From Naasia sp. SYSU D00948 (lineage in GTDB: Bacteria > Actinomycetota > Actinomycetes > Actinomycetales > Microbacteriaceae), in NCBI RefSeq assembly GCF_017916515.1, contig NZ_JAFMTA010000001.1:1911127-1975126 (forward strand): DNA of 64,000 bases, in the 5' to 3' direction. A program made the translations under genes and the position numbers. The notes beneath the pieces are model-generated. The model had not been told where the DNA came from, searched no databases, and saw nothing but the letters and a program-made list of their open reading frames with translations. Below are positions 24,471-33,370 of this stretch, piece after piece (within the stretch, counting starts at the first letter, position 1; each line of letters opens with the position of its first letter).

Positions 24471-26023
24471 ACCTCCTCGTGCCCCTCGTCGTGCTCCTCC
24501 CGCTCATCGGGGCCGCCGCCGCGCTGCTCACAGGGCGTCGGCCGCGCCTCCAGCGCGCCGTCACCGTCGCGACGCTCTCGGCCGTGCTCGCGATCGGGGT
24601 GGTCCTCGTCGTCGTCGTGGACGCGTCCGGGCCGCTCGTGATGGACGTCGGCGGCTGGCCCGCCCCGTTCGGGATCGTCCTCGTCGTCGACCGCCTCGCG
24701 GCGCTCATGGTGTCCGTCTCCGCCGCGGTCCTCCTCGCCGTCCTCGTGTTCGCCATCGGCCAGGGCCTCGCGGACAACGACGCCGAGACCCCGGTGTCCA
24801 TCTACCACCCGAGCTATCTCGTCCTGGCGGCCGGGGTCATGAACGCGTTCGTCGCGGGCGACCTCTTCAACCTCTACGTGGGGTTCGAGATCCTGCTCGT
24901 CGCGAGCTACGTCCTGCTCACGCTCGGCGGCACGGAGGCCCGCATCCGCGCCGGCACGACCTACGTCGTCGTCAGTCTCCTGTCCTCCCTGCTGTTCCTC
25001 GCCGCGATCGCGCTGATCTACGGCGCGACGGGCACCGTGAACATCGCGCAGATCTCGGAGCGGGTCGCCGACCTGCCTCCCGAGCTGCAGACGCTGCTGC
25101 ACGCGTTCCTGCTGATCGCGTTCGGGATCAAGGCGGCCGTGTTCCCGCTGTCCTTCTGGCTGCCCGACTCCTACCCGACCGCTCCCGCTCCCGTCACGGC
25201 CGTCTTCGCGGGGCTGCTGACCAAAGTGGGCATCTACGCGATCATCCGCACGGAGACGATCCTGTTCCCGACGCCGGAGCTCAACGAGACGCTCCTCGTC
25301 ATCGCCCTGCTCACGCTCGTGGTCGGGATCCTCGGCGCCATCGCGCAGGCCGACATCAAGCGGATGCTGTCCTTCACGCTGGTCAGCCACATCGGCTACA
25401 TGGTGCTCGGCGTCGGGCTCGGCACCGCGGCGGGCGTCGCCGCTGCTGTCTTCTACACGATGCACCACATCGTCGTGCAGACCACCCTGTTCCTCGCGGC
25501 GGGACTCGTCGAGCGGGTCGGCGGGACCACCTCCGTCAGCAGGCTCGGCGGCCTGCTCTCGGCATCGCCGCTCGTCGGCGCCCTCTTCCTGATCCCCGCA
25601 CTCAACCTGGGCGGCATCCCGCCCTTCTCCGGCTTCATCGGGAAGCTCGGGCTGCTCGAGGCCGCCGCGGAGGTGGGGACGCCGCTCGCGCTCGTCCTCC
25701 TCGCCGCGGCCGTCGCCGTCTCGCTGCTGACGCTGTACCCGCTCGCGCGGACCTGGAACCTCGCGTTCTGGCGCCCGCAGCAGGAGGTTCAGGAGTACAC
25801 CTCGGCCCTCACCGCGGAGCTCCAGGACAACCCGTACGGCGACACCACGGTCGCGACGCGGTCGCTGTCCCGGCTCATGGTCGGGGCGACGATCGGGATG
25901 GTAACCCTGAGCGTCGCCCTCACCGTCCTCGCCGGCCCCCTCTACGCGCTGGCCGAGCGGGCGGGCAGCGACCTGCAGGGCACCTCGCGCTACATCAGCA
26001 GCGTCCTGGGGGACAGGCCGTGA
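24467..26023 (+). CDS. mrpD: Na+/H+ antiporter Mrp subunit D
   Basis: 518 residues, the ND2/ND4-like antiporter subunit with about 14 TM helices. Characteristic segments are NLYVGFEILLVASYVLLTLGG, a proton-channel stretch AAVFPLSFWLPDSYPTAPAP, and TLVSHIGYMVLGVGLG. Starts with GTG overlapping the mrpC stop. Works with MrpA in proton translocation. Confidence 0.95.
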   Translation: MNLLVPLVVLLPLIGAAAALLTGRRPRLQRAVTVATLSAVLAIGVVLVVVVDASGPLVMDVGGWPAPFGIVLVVDRLAALMVSVSAAVLLAVLVFAIGQGLADNDAETPVSIYHPSYLVLAAGVMNAFVAGDLFNLYVGFEILLVASYVLLTLGGTEARIRAGTTYVVVSLLSSLLFLAAIALIYGATGTVNIAQISERVADLPPELQTLLHAFLLIAFGIKAAVFPLSFWLPDSYPTAPAPVTAVFAGLLTKVGIYAIIRTETILFPTPELNETLLVIALLTLVVGILGAIAQADIKRMLSFTLVSHIGYMVLGVGLGTAAGVAAAVFYTMHHIVVQTTLFLAAGLVERVGGTTSVSRLGGLLSASPLVGALFLIPALNLGGIPPFSGFIGKLGLLEAAAEVGTPLALVLLAAAVAVSLLTLYPLARTWNLAFWRPQQEVQEYTSALTAELQDNPYGDTTVATRSLSRLMVGATIGMVTLSVALTVLAGPLYALAERAGSDLQGTSRYISSVLGDRP

Positions 26024-26571
26024 GCGGGGTCCGGCACGGCGACGGCAGCCGGAGGGGCGCAGCGCACCAGCTCCTCCTCCTCGGCGGCCTGGTGCTGCTC
26101 TGGCTGCTGCTCTGGGGATCGTTCACCCCGATCGACGTCCTCGCGGGGATCACCGTCGCGCTGCTCGCGACGCGGGTGTTCGAGCTGCCGCCGGTCCAGC
26201 TGACCGGGCGCCTCCACGTCGGCCACCTCCTCCTCTACCTGATCCGCTTCGCCGGGGAGGTGGTGGCGGGATCCGTGCAGGTCGCCGCGCTCGCGCTCGA
26301 TCCGCGCCGGACTCCGCGCGCCGCGATCGTCGAGGTCCGGCTCACCACCAAGTCGGACCTGATCCTCACGCTCGTCGCCGTCACGCTGTCCCTGGTACCG
26401 GGCTCCCTCGTGCTCGAGGTGGACCGGCAGCGCTCGACCCTGTTCCTGCACGCGCTCGGCGTGCAGGACGGCGAGGACGTGCGGCGGATCCGGCACCACG
26501 CGCTCGACACCGAGTACCGCCTCCTCCGCGCGATCGGGTCGCGCGCCGAGCTCCGGAAGGCGAGCCGATGA
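26020..26571 (+). CDS. mrpE: Na+/H+ antiporter Mrp subunit E
   Basis: 183 residues of the MnhE family: two N-terminal TM helices (about 18-55), a third around 68-90 (GHLLLYLIRFAGEVVAGSV), then a soluble domain with the conserved PGSLVLEVD and HALGV segments. GTG start overlaps the mrpD stop. Confidence 0.92.
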   Translation: MSGVRHGDGSRRGAAHQLLLLGGLVLLWLLLWGSFTPIDVLAGITVALLATRVFELPPVQLTGRLHVGHLLLYLIRFAGEVVAGSVQVAALALDPRRTPRAAIVEVRLTTKSDLILTLVAVTLSLVPGSLVLEVDRQRSTLFLHALGVQDGEDVRRIRHHALDTEYRLLRAIGSRAELRKASR

Positions 26572-26888
26572 GCGTCGTCGACGTCCTGCACGCGGCCACC
26601 GGGATCCTGCTCGCCGCGGCCGCCCTCCTGGTGCTCCTCCGGCTGGTCCGCGGGCCGGCGATCGTCGACCGGATGGTCGCATCGGACCTCCTGCTCACGG
26701 TCGTCGTGCTCGCGCTCGTCGCCGACATGGCCATCGGCGGGCACACGCGGTCCCTGCCGCTCGTGCTCGCCCTCGCCGGCACGGCCGTCCTCGGCGCGAT
26801 CGCGGTCGCCCGCTACGTGTCCAAGCACGACCGCCGCCCCGAGGAGTCCGCGGCCCCAGCCCGGGGTCCGGCGGGAAGGGAGAGCTGA
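26568..26888 (+). CDS. mrpF: Na+/H+ antiporter Mrp subunit F
   Basis: 106 residues with three TM helices and the MnhF motif RGPAIVDRMVASDLL, then a charged C-terminal tail. ATG overlaps the mrpE stop. Confidence 0.92.
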   Translation: MSVVDVLHAATGILLAAAALLVLLRLVRGPAIVDRMVASDLLLTVVVLALVADMAIGGHTRSLPLVLALAGTAVLGAIAVARYVSKHDRRPEESAAPARGPAGRES

Positions 26889-26889
26889 C

Positions 26890-27282
26890 ATGCCGGTGGA
26901 CTGGAGCGAGCTCCTCGCCGCGATCCTCCTCCTGCTGGGGGCCGTGCTCGCGCTCTCGGCCGGCATCGGCGTCCTCCGCTTCCCCGATGCGCTGTCCCGG
27001 ATGCACGCCGCCACGAAGCCGCAGAACCTCGGACTCATCGCGATGCTCGCGGCACTGGTCCTCGCGTCCAGCTCGTGGATCACGCTGCTCGCGGTGCTGC
27101 CCGTGATCGCCCTGCAGCTGATCACGACGCCCATGGCCGCGCACATGCTGGGCCGTGCCGGGTACCGCGTCGGCAGCGTCCGCCAGGATCTGCTCATCCG
27201 GGACGAGCTCGAGGACGACATCCGGCGCGCCCAGCGGACGGGGGAGTCGCCGGGCCGGAGAGCTTCCGGGCGCGATCGCTAG
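26890..27282 (+). CDS. mrpG: Na+/H+ antiporter Mrp subunit G
   Basis: 130 residues with three TM helices and the PhaG/MnhG motif GVLRFPDALSRMHAATKPQ. It follows mrpF by 1 nt and ends the operon. Its TAG stop overlaps a TAGACT box that could serve the trehalose genes. Confidence 0.92.
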   Translation: MPVDWSELLAAILLLLGAVLALSAGIGVLRFPDALSRMHAATKPQNLGLIAMLAALVLASSSWITLLAVLPVIALQLITTPMAAHMLGRAGYRVGSVRQDLLIRDELEDDIRRAQRTGESPGRRASGRDR

Positions 27283-27285
27283 ACT
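27280..27285 (+). promoter_or_regulatory. Possible otsA -10 box overlapping the mrpG stop
   Basis: TAGACT begins at the mrpG stop codon and ends 9 nt before the otsA start, so otsA could have a near-leaderless transcript besides readthrough from mrp. Confidence 0.35.
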
Positions 27286-27294
27286 GGGCCGCCG

Positions 27295-28794
27295 TTGCAC
27301 GAGGGATCGGACGACATCATCGACACGAAGAGCTCCGAGCGGTTCGCGTTCGTCGTCGTGTCCAATCGGCTCCCCGTCGACCGGGTCGAGCGCGGCGGGA
27401 AGGGCGAGTGGCAGCACTCCCCGGGCGGGCTCGTGACCGCGATCGAGCCGCTCATGCGCGCCAACGGAGGCGCGTGGATCGGCTGGCCGGGCATCGCGGA
27501 CCGGGAGTTCGAGCCGTTCGAGAGCGAGGGCTCCTGGCTCGTGCCGGTCGCGCTCACCGAGCGCGAGGTCGAGGACTACTACGAGGGCTTCTCGAACGGC
27601 ACGCTCTGGCCTCTCTACCACGACGTCATCGCCCCGCCCGCGTACCACCGCGAGTGGTGGGAGACCTACGTCGAGGTGAACCGGCGCTTCGCCGAGCAGG
27701 CGGCCGCGGTGGCCGAGGACGAGGGCACCGTCTGGGTGCAGGACTACCAGCTGCAGCTCGTGCCGGCGATGCTCCGGCAACTCCGGCCCGACCTCACCAT
27801 CGGCTTCTTCAACCACATCCCGTTCCCGGCATACGGCATCTACTCCCAGCTGCCGTGGCGGCGCCAGATCGTCGAGGGCCTCCTCGGCGCCGACCTCATC
27901 GGGTTCCAGCGCAACGCGGACGCCGGCAACTTCGCGCGCGCCGTCCGCCGCCTCTTCGGCTACTCGGCGAAGGGGACGATCATCGAAGTCCCCGACGAGC
28001 GGGCCGGGGGCGGCAGCCGCACCGTCATCGCTCGGCACTTCCCCATCTCGATCGACGCGCAGGGCTACGAGGTGCTCGCCGAGGATCCGGACATCCGCCG
28101 GCGCGCGGTCGAGATCCGGCGGGAGCTCGGCGATCCGAAGGTCGTCATGCTCGGCGTCGACCGGCTCGACTACACCAAGGGCATCGGGCACCGCATGAAG
28201 GCGTTCGGCGAGCTCCTGGCCGAGGGCCGGCTCACCGTCGAGGAGGCCATCCTCGTCCAGGTCGCGAGTCCCAGCCGGGAGCGGGTGGAGACGTACAAGG
28301 CGCTGCGGGACGAGATCGAGCTGACGGTCGGCCGGATCAACGGCGACTACAGCACCATCGGCCACCAGGCGATCAGCTACCTGCACCACAGCTACCCGCG
28401 CAACGAGATGGTCGCGCTGTTCCTCGCCGCCGACGTCATGCTGGTCACGGCGCTGCGCGACGGCATGAACCTCGTCGCGAAGGAGTACGTCGCGAGCCGG
28501 GTGGACGAGGACGGCGTCCTGATCCTCAGCGAGTTCGCGGGTGCCGCGGACGAGCTCAAGAGCGCGCTGCTCGTCAATCCGCACGACATCGACGGGCTCA
28601 AGGACGCGATCATGACCGCCATCGCGATGCCGAAGCGCGAGCGCGCGATCCGCATGCGGGCTCTGCGCCGCCGCGTGCTCGAGCACGACGTGCAGCGGTG
28701 GTCGACCTCCTTCCTCCAGGTGCTCGAGCGGACGCGTCCGGCCGGCGCGCCGTCGCTCGTCGCGCCTGACGCGTCGGACGACTCCGCCGAATGA
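27295..28794 (+). CDS. otsA: Trehalose-6-phosphate synthase
   Basis: 499 residues, GT20 family. It has VSNRLPV near the N-terminus, the GGLVTAIEPLMRANGGAWIGWPG donor-binding loop, VQDYQLQLVP, NHIPFPAYGIYSQLPWR and the C-terminal nucleotide-sugar motif LRDGMNLVAKEYVASR. It joins UDP- or ADP-glucose to glucose-6-phosphate. The first codon is probably TTG at 27295, since no ATG or GTG lies close before the conserved FAFVVVSNRLPV. The phosphatase gene follows after 7 nt. Confidence 0.93.
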   Translation: MHEGSDDIIDTKSSERFAFVVVSNRLPVDRVERGGKGEWQHSPGGLVTAIEPLMRANGGAWIGWPGIADREFEPFESEGSWLVPVALTEREVEDYYEGFSNGTLWPLYHDVIAPPAYHREWWETYVEVNRRFAEQAAAVAEDEGTVWVQDYQLQLVPAMLRQLRPDLTIGFFNHIPFPAYGIYSQLPWRRQIVEGLLGADLIGFQRNADAGNFARAVRRLFGYSAKGTIIEVPDERAGGGSRTVIARHFPISIDAQGYEVLAEDPDIRRRAVEIRRELGDPKVVMLGVDRLDYTKGIGHRMKAFGELLAEGRLTVEEAILVQVASPSRERVETYKALRDEIELTVGRINGDYSTIGHQAISYLHHSYPRNEMVALFLAADVMLVTALRDGMNLVAKEYVASRVDEDGVLILSEFAGAADELKSALLVNPHDIDGLKDAIMTAIAMPKRERAIRMRALRRRVLEHDVQRWSTSFLQVLERTRPAGAPSLVAPDASDDSAE

Positions 28795-28801
28795 GCGGCC
28801 G

Positions 28802-29635
28802 ATGAGCGCGACCGACTCGCGGGTCGGGTCCGCCTCGCCCGGCCTGCCGCGCGCCCTCCGCGACGCGCTCGCGGACCTCGCCGGCACCGAGCGCCTGCTC
28901 GTCGCCCTCGACTTCGACGGCACGCTCGCCCCCGTGGTGGACGACCCGGCGAAGGCGCGGGCGCTCCCGGAGAACCGGGCGGCCGTGTCCCGCCTGCAGC
29001 AGCTCCCCGCCACACGGGTCGCCCTCGTCTCGGGCCGCGCGATCGACAGCCTCGAGGAGGTCGCGGGCGTCGGCGACGAGGTCCTCCTCGTCGGCTCGCA
29101 CGGCGTGGAGCTGCGGCTCGATTCGCCCGACGACGCGTTCACCCTCGACGAGGACGAGCAGGCGAGGCTCGGTCTCCTCGGCGAGGTCCTCGACCAGGTC
29201 GCCGACAACCTCGACGAGGTGTGGGTGGAGGCGAAGCCCGCCGGCTTCGCCCTGCACACGCGGATGGCCACAGAGCGCAACAGCCGGATCGCGCACCTCG
29301 TCGCCCTGTCCGAGGCGCGGGCGGAGATCAACGACCTCACGGTGCGGCGCGGCAAGGACGTCCTCGAGTTCTCCGTCCGGGCGACGACGAAGGGCGAGGC
29401 GGTGGAGCACCTCCGCCGCTACACCCGCTCGACGGCTGTGTTCTACGCGGGCGACGACGTCACGGACGAGGACGCGTTCGAGGCCCTGGGCCCGAATGAC
29501 CTCGCCCTCAAGATCGGCCCCGGCACGACGGTCGCCGACTTCCGCGTGGACGGCCCGGACGAGGTCGCGAGCGTCCTCACGCTCCTCGCCGACCTCCGCG
29601 CCGCCTGGGCGGACCGGCACGCCCCGTCCAACTGA
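28802..29635 (+). CDS. otsB: Trehalose-6-phosphate phosphatase
   Basis: 277 residues, HAD superfamily. Motif I is LDFDGTLAPVVDDP, motif II LVSGRAI, then GSHGVEL and the C-terminal YAGDDVTDEDAF. It removes phosphate from trehalose-6-phosphate. Next to mrp it suggests a linked salt/osmotic stress module (inference). Downstream lies a palindrome of family C. Confidence 0.92.
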   Translation: MSATDSRVGSASPGLPRALRDALADLAGTERLLVALDFDGTLAPVVDDPAKARALPENRAAVSRLQQLPATRVALVSGRAIDSLEEVAGVGDEVLLVGSHGVELRLDSPDDAFTLDEDEQARLGLLGEVLDQVADNLDEVWVEAKPAGFALHTRMATERNSRIAHLVALSEARAEINDLTVRRGKDVLEFSVRATTKGEAVEHLRRYTRSTAVFYAGDDVTDEDAFEALGPNDLALKIGPGTTVADFRVDGPDEVASVLTLLADLRAAWADRHAPSN

Positions 29636-29684
29636 CGGCGGCCCCCGGTTCTCCGGGTGCCCGTTCTCGGGTCCCCGTTTCCCG

Positions 29685-29743
29685 TCGAAATGCCACTTGG
29701 TGCTCCCAAAAGCGCACTATGGGAGCACCATGTGGCATTTCGA
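29685..29743. repeat. Long intergenic palindrome, family C copy 1
   Basis: Arms 29685-29708 and 29720-29743 match at 23 of 24 positions around an 11-nt loop. Each arm carries the core TGCCACTTGGTGCTC. It sits between otsB and the AlkD-like gene. Confidence 0.75.
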
Positions 29744-29760
29744 TGCGCCATCATCGCCGC

Positions 29761-30453
29761 ATGACGGATCTCACGGCGGAGGCCTACCTCGACGTGGTCC
29801 GGGAGCACCAGTCGGCCGCGAACCGGGAGAAGATCCGGCGCTACTACCGGGGCGACGCCGAACCCCTCGGCGTGCGGATGAAGACCGTCTTCGACACGGC
29901 GAAGGCGTTCGAGCGGATGCCGCTGGACGAGGTCGAGCGACTCCTGGACAGCGGGATCTACGAGGGCCGGGTCGGCGCGGTGAGCATCCTCGACTTCAAG
30001 GCCCGCCAGGGGAGGATCACCGACGACGAGCGCCGCGACCTCTACGAGCTGTATCTGCGGCGGCACGACCGCATCGACAGCTGGGACCTCGTCGACCGTG
30101 CCGCGCCGCGCGTCGTCGGCTGGTACCTGGCGGACAAGTCGCGCGCGCCGCTCTATGAGCTGGCCGCGTCGACCGATCCGTGGGAGCGACGGACCGCGAT
30201 CACGGCCGCGTTCTGGTTCATCCGCGAGCGCGACCTCGACGACGCGCTCGCGCTCGCGGGCATCCTCCTTCACGATCCGGAGGAGCTCGTCAACAAGTCG
30301 GTCGGCACGGCCCTGCGGGACATCGGCAGGGTGGACCGGGACCGCCTCGTCGCGTTCCTCGAGGAGCACGCCGCGACGATGCCCCGGGTGACGCTCCGCT
30401 ACGCGATCGAGCACCTCCCGCCCGAGCAGCGCGCCGCCCTCCTCGCCCGGTAG
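29761..30453 (+). CDS. AlkD-like DNA alkylation repair protein
   Basis: 230 residues of the DNA alkylation repair (PF08713) family, built from HEAT-like helical pairs. Visible blocks are GVRMKTVFDTAKAF, SGIYEGRVGAVSILDFKARQ, HDRIDSWDLVDRAAPRVVG and WERRTAITAAFWFI, the last two typical of the DNA-binding concave face. AlkD glycosylases excise N3- and N7-alkylpurines. Whether this shorter branch is catalytic is not certain. ATG 29761 is 17 nt after the palindrome. An in-frame ATG at 29719 would lie inside the palindrome and is rejected. Confidence 0.82.
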   Translation: MTDLTAEAYLDVVREHQSAANREKIRRYYRGDAEPLGVRMKTVFDTAKAFERMPLDEVERLLDSGIYEGRVGAVSILDFKARQGRITDDERRDLYELYLRRHDRIDSWDLVDRAAPRVVGWYLADKSRAPLYELAASTDPWERRTAITAAFWFIRERDLDDALALAGILLHDPEELVNKSVGTALRDIGRVDRDRLVAFLEEHAATMPRVTLRYAIEHLPPEQRAALLAR

Positions 30454-30469
30454 CCGCTCGAAGAGTCCG

Positions 30470-30528
30470 TCGAAGTGCCACTTGGTGCTGTCAAAGCGCC
30501 CGGATGAGCGCACCAGGTGGCATCTCGA
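30470..30528. repeat. Long intergenic palindrome, family C copy 2
   Basis: Arms 30470-30493 and 30505-30528 (19 of 24 paired plus G-U options), 11-nt loop. Its left arm is identical, as reverse complement, to the right arm of copy 3. Confidence 0.75.
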
Positions 30529-30583
30529 CGGAGGGTGTGGACGCGCTCGGCGAGCGGGACGCGGATGCGGCACCCTCCCGGCC

Positions 30584-31525
30584 ATGTCGCGACCGAGCAC
30601 ACCCCTTCCTCGCTGGGCCGAGGAGCCGTTCCGGACGAGAGATGCCGCCGCCCGCGGCGTGACTAAGGGCCGCCTCCGCGGCCCGGACCTCGACGCTCCC
30701 TTCCGCGGAGTGCGGACGACGGGCGCCGTCGGTGGCTCCGTCCTCGACCGCTGCGCCGCCTACGCCGCCGTGATGGCTCCCGGCCAGTTCTTCAGCCACC
30801 GGACGGCGGCACGGATCCACGGCCTCCCCGTCCCGGGCGCGGACGAGGACGAGCCGCTGCACGTCTGCGTCTACCGTCCCGACCGCGCCCCGAGGATGGC
30901 GGGCGTCGTCGGACACCACACGACGGTCGAGAGGGTCGACACGGTGATCTGCAACGGCTGGTTCGTCACCTCGCCGGCGCACACCCTCCGGCAGCTCGCC
31001 TCGGAGCTCACGCTCGAGCAGCTCGTCATCGTCGGGGACGCTCTCGTCGGGGGTTCCGCGCCCCTGTGCACGCCCGACGAGCTCGCGGGGCTGCTTCCCC
31101 GCGCGGGCGGAGCTCGGGGTGTCGCGACGCTGCGCGAGGCGATCCGCCTCGTCCGTGTCGGGTCGGAGTCGCCCATGGAGACGCGCCTCCGCCTCCTGCT
31201 CGCCCAGGCGGGCCTGCCCGAGCCGGCGCTCAACGCCGACATCCACGACGCGCAGGGCCGCTTCGTCGCGCGCGGCGACCTCGTCTACGCCGAGGAGCGC
31301 GTCGTCGTCGAGTACGACGGCGACCAGCACCGCAGCGACCGCCGCCAGTACGAGCGGGACGTCGAGCGCCTCGAGGATCTCGCCCGCGAGGGCTGGCGCG
31401 TCATCCGGGTCCTCTCGCACCACCTGGCGCAGCCGCACGCCGTGGCCGCGCGCGTCCGCGCCGCCCTCTCCCGCCCGATGAGCTCCCTCGAGATGCCACC
31501 TGGTGCTCCCATCCGGCTCGGATGA
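30584..31525 (+). CDS. DUF559-domain protein (nuclease-like fold)
   Basis: 313 residues. The N-terminal ~190 residues resemble the AbiEi-like winged-helix region common to actinobacterial proteins of this type (FSHRTAARIHGLPVPG, TSPAHTLRQLA). The C-terminal ~110 residues are a DUF559/VSR-like endonuclease fold with RGDLVYAEERVVVEYDGDQH, where the Glu and Asp are the usual metal-binding positions. Function is not established. No partner toxin gene is adjacent, so a toxin-antitoxin role is not supported. The last 13 residues are encoded by the left arm and loop of a family C palindrome, which supplies the stop codon. Confidence 0.7.
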   Translation: MSRPSTPLPRWAEEPFRTRDAAARGVTKGRLRGPDLDAPFRGVRTTGAVGGSVLDRCAAYAAVMAPGQFFSHRTAARIHGLPVPGADEDEPLHVCVYRPDRAPRMAGVVGHHTTVERVDTVICNGWFVTSPAHTLRQLASELTLEQLVIVGDALVGGSAPLCTPDELAGLLPRAGGARGVATLREAIRLVRVGSESPMETRLRLLLAQAGLPEPALNADIHDAQGRFVARGDLVYAEERVVVEYDGDQHRSDRRQYERDVERLEDLAREGWRVIRVLSHHLAQPHAVAARVRAALSRPMSSLEMPPGAPIRLG

Positions 31526-31546
31526 CAGCACCAAGTGGCACTTCGA
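31488..31546. repeat. Long palindrome, family C copy 3 (enters the preceding gene)
   Basis: Arms 31488-31511 and 31523-31546, 11-nt loop, same 24-11-24 design as copies 1 and 2. The right arm begins with the TGA that terminates the DUF559 gene. Confidence 0.75.
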
Positions 31547-31597
31547 CCGGAATGCGGAACGGCGCGGCACCCGGGCCGGGGCCCGTCGGCGGGAGGG

Positions 31598-31603
31598 TAC
31601 CCT
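31598..31603 (+). promoter_or_regulatory. ilvD leaderless -10 box
   Basis: TACCCT ends 6 nt before the GTG at 31610; no Shine-Dalgarno sequence. Confidence 0.55.
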
Positions 31604-31609
31604 CTTTAC

Positions 31610-33319
31610 GTGTCCGAAACGAAGCAGGGCGAGCCCGACATCAAGCCGCGCAGCAGGGTTGTCACGGACGGCATCGAGGCCATGACCTCGCGCGGGATGC
31701 TCCGCGCGGTCGGCATGGGGGATGGCGACTGGGACAAGCCGCAGATCGGCATCGCGAGCTCGTGGAACGAGATCACCCCGTGCAACCTCTCGCTCGACCG
31801 CCTCGCGCAGGCGGCGAAGGAGGGCGTACACGCGGGCGGCGGCTTCCCGCTCCAGTTCGGCACGGTCAGCGTCTCCGACGGCATCTCCATGGGACACGAG
31901 GGGATGCACTTCTCGCTCGTCTCCCGTGAGGTCATCGCGGACAGCGTCGAGACCGTCATGCAGGCCGAGCGCCTCGACGGCGCCGTGCTGCTCGCCGGCT
32001 GCGACAAGAGCCTGCCCGGGATGCTGATGGCCGCGGCGCGCCTCGACCTCGCCGCCGTGTTCGTCTACGCCGGGTCCATCGCCCCCGGCTGGGTCCGGCT
32101 CTCGGACGGCACCGAGAAGAACATCACGATCATCGACTCCTTCGAGGCGGTCGGAGCCGTGAAGGCCGGCACAATGAGCGAGGCCGACGCCAAGCAGATC
32201 GAGTGCAACTTCGCGCCGGGCGAGGGTGCCTGCGGCGGCATGTACACCGCCAACACCATGGCCTCCGTCGCCGAGGCGCTCGGCATGAGCCTGCCCGGCT
32301 CCGCATCGCCGCCCTCGGCGAACCGGCGCCGCGACTACTTCGCCCACCGCAGCGGACAGGCGGTCGTCGGGATGCTTGAGGAGGGCATCACCGCGCGCGA
32401 CATCCTCACCAAGGAGGCGTTCGAGAACGCCATCGCGGTCGGCATGGCGCTCGGCGGCTCGACCAACATCGTGCTGCACCTGCTCGCGATCGCGCACGAG
32501 GCCGAGGTCGAGCTCACGCTCGACGACTTCAACCGCATCGGCTCCCGCGTCCCGCACATCGGCGACCTCAAGCCCTTCGGCAAGTACGTCATGAACGACG
32601 TCGACCGCCTCGGCGGCCTGCCGGTCCTCATGAAGGCGCTGCTCGAGGCCGGGCTCATGCACGGCGACGTCCTCACCGTCACGGGCAAGACCCTCGCCGA
32701 GAACCTCGCCGAGATGGACATCGCCCCGCTCGACGGCGAGGTGCTCCGCCCGCTCGACAACCCGATCCACGCGACGGGCGGCCTCACGATCCTGTCCGGC
32801 TCCCTCGCCCCCGAGGGCGCCGTCGTCAAGACGGCCGGCTTCGACGCCGAGGTGTTCGAGGGCCCGGCGCGCGTCTTCGAGCGCGAGCGGGCCGCGATGG
32901 ACGCCCTCACCGAGGGCGAGATCCGGGCCGGCGACGTGGTCGTGATCCGCTACGAGGGCCCCAAGGGCGGACCCGGGATGCGCGAGATGCTCGCCATCAC
33001 GGCGGCCATCAAGGGCGCAGGACTCGGCCGCGATGTACTACTGTTGACAGACGGCAGATTCTCAGGCGGCACAACCGGCCTGTGCATCGGCCACATAGCA
33101 CCCGAAGCGGTGGACGCTGGTCCCATCGCCTTCGTGCGCGATGGTGATCTGATACGGGTCGATATCGCGGCTCGCACGATCGACCTACTGGTCGACCCGG
33201 CAGAGCTCGAAGCCAGGGCCGAGAACTGGGCCCCGCTTCCCCCGCGCTACACCCGTGGCGTTCTCGCGAAGTACTCCAAGCTCGTCCAGTCGGCAGCGAC
33301 GGGCGCGATCACGGGGTAG
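31610..33319 (+). CDS. ilvD: Dihydroxy-acid dehydratase
   Basis: 569 residues, full length. The Fe-S cysteines lie in [19 protein letters not shown] and [12 protein letters not shown], and the C-terminus has [11 protein letters not shown]. It converts 2,3-dihydroxy-isovalerate and -methylvalerate to the 2-keto acids in valine/isoleucine synthesis. The GTG at 31610 is leaderless (TACCCT 6 nt upstream). Codon use changes sharply at about 33032-33220 (ATA, CTA, TTG, AGA, TCA, GTA), unlike the rest of the gene, while the protein stays conserved. ilvB follows after 51 nt. Confidence 0.95.
   Translation: MSETKQGEPDIKPRSRVVTDGIEAMTSRGMLRAVGMGDGDWDKPQIGIASSWNEITPCNLSLDRLAQAAKEGVHAGGGFPLQFGTVSVSDGISMGHEGMHFSLVSREVIADSVETVMQAERLDGAVLLAGCDKSLPGMLMAAARLDLAAVFVYAGSIAPGWVRLSDGTEKNITIIDSFEAVGAVKAGTMSEADAKQIECNFAPGEGACGGMYTANTMASVAEALGMSLPGSASPPSANRRRDYFAHRSGQAVVGMLEEGITARDILTKEAFENAIAVGMALGGSTNIVLHLLAIAHEAEVELTLDDFNRIGSRVPHIGDLKPFGKYVMNDVDRLGGLPVLMKALLEAGLMHGDVLTVTGKTLAENLAEMDIAPLDGEVLRPLDNPIHATGGLTILSGSLAPEGAVVKTAGFDAEVFEGPARVFERERAAMDALTEGEIRAGDVVVIRYEGPKGGPGMREMLAITAAIKGAGLGRDVLLLTDGRFSGGTTGLCIGHIAPEAVDAGPIAFVRDGDLIRVDIAARTIDLLVDPAELEARAENWAPLPPRYTRGVLAKYSKLVQSAATGAITG
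33032..33220 (+). other. Codon-usage anomaly inside ilvD
   Basis: About 63 codons use AT-ending or rare triplets (two ATA, two CTA, two ACA, and TTG, AGA, TCA, GTA, several GAT, GCA and GAA) in a gene and window that otherwise use almost only G/C-ending codons. Both edges are abrupt. A recombination patch from a lower-GC relative is one reading. Confidence 0.6.
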
Positions 33320-33370
33320 TTCGCGGCCTTCCCCGCACCGTTCTCACGTCCTTCGAGGATCGACATCCCC

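Noticed and set aside
30584-31525. Toxin-antitoxin system based on the AbiEi-like N-terminus
   Set aside because: No AbiEii-type toxin gene is adjacent; the C-terminal nuclease-like fold marks the widespread DUF559 group.
33320-33370. T-box or leader-peptide attenuator before ilvB
   Set aside because: Only 51 nt, with no run of Val/Leu/Ile codons and no T-box features.
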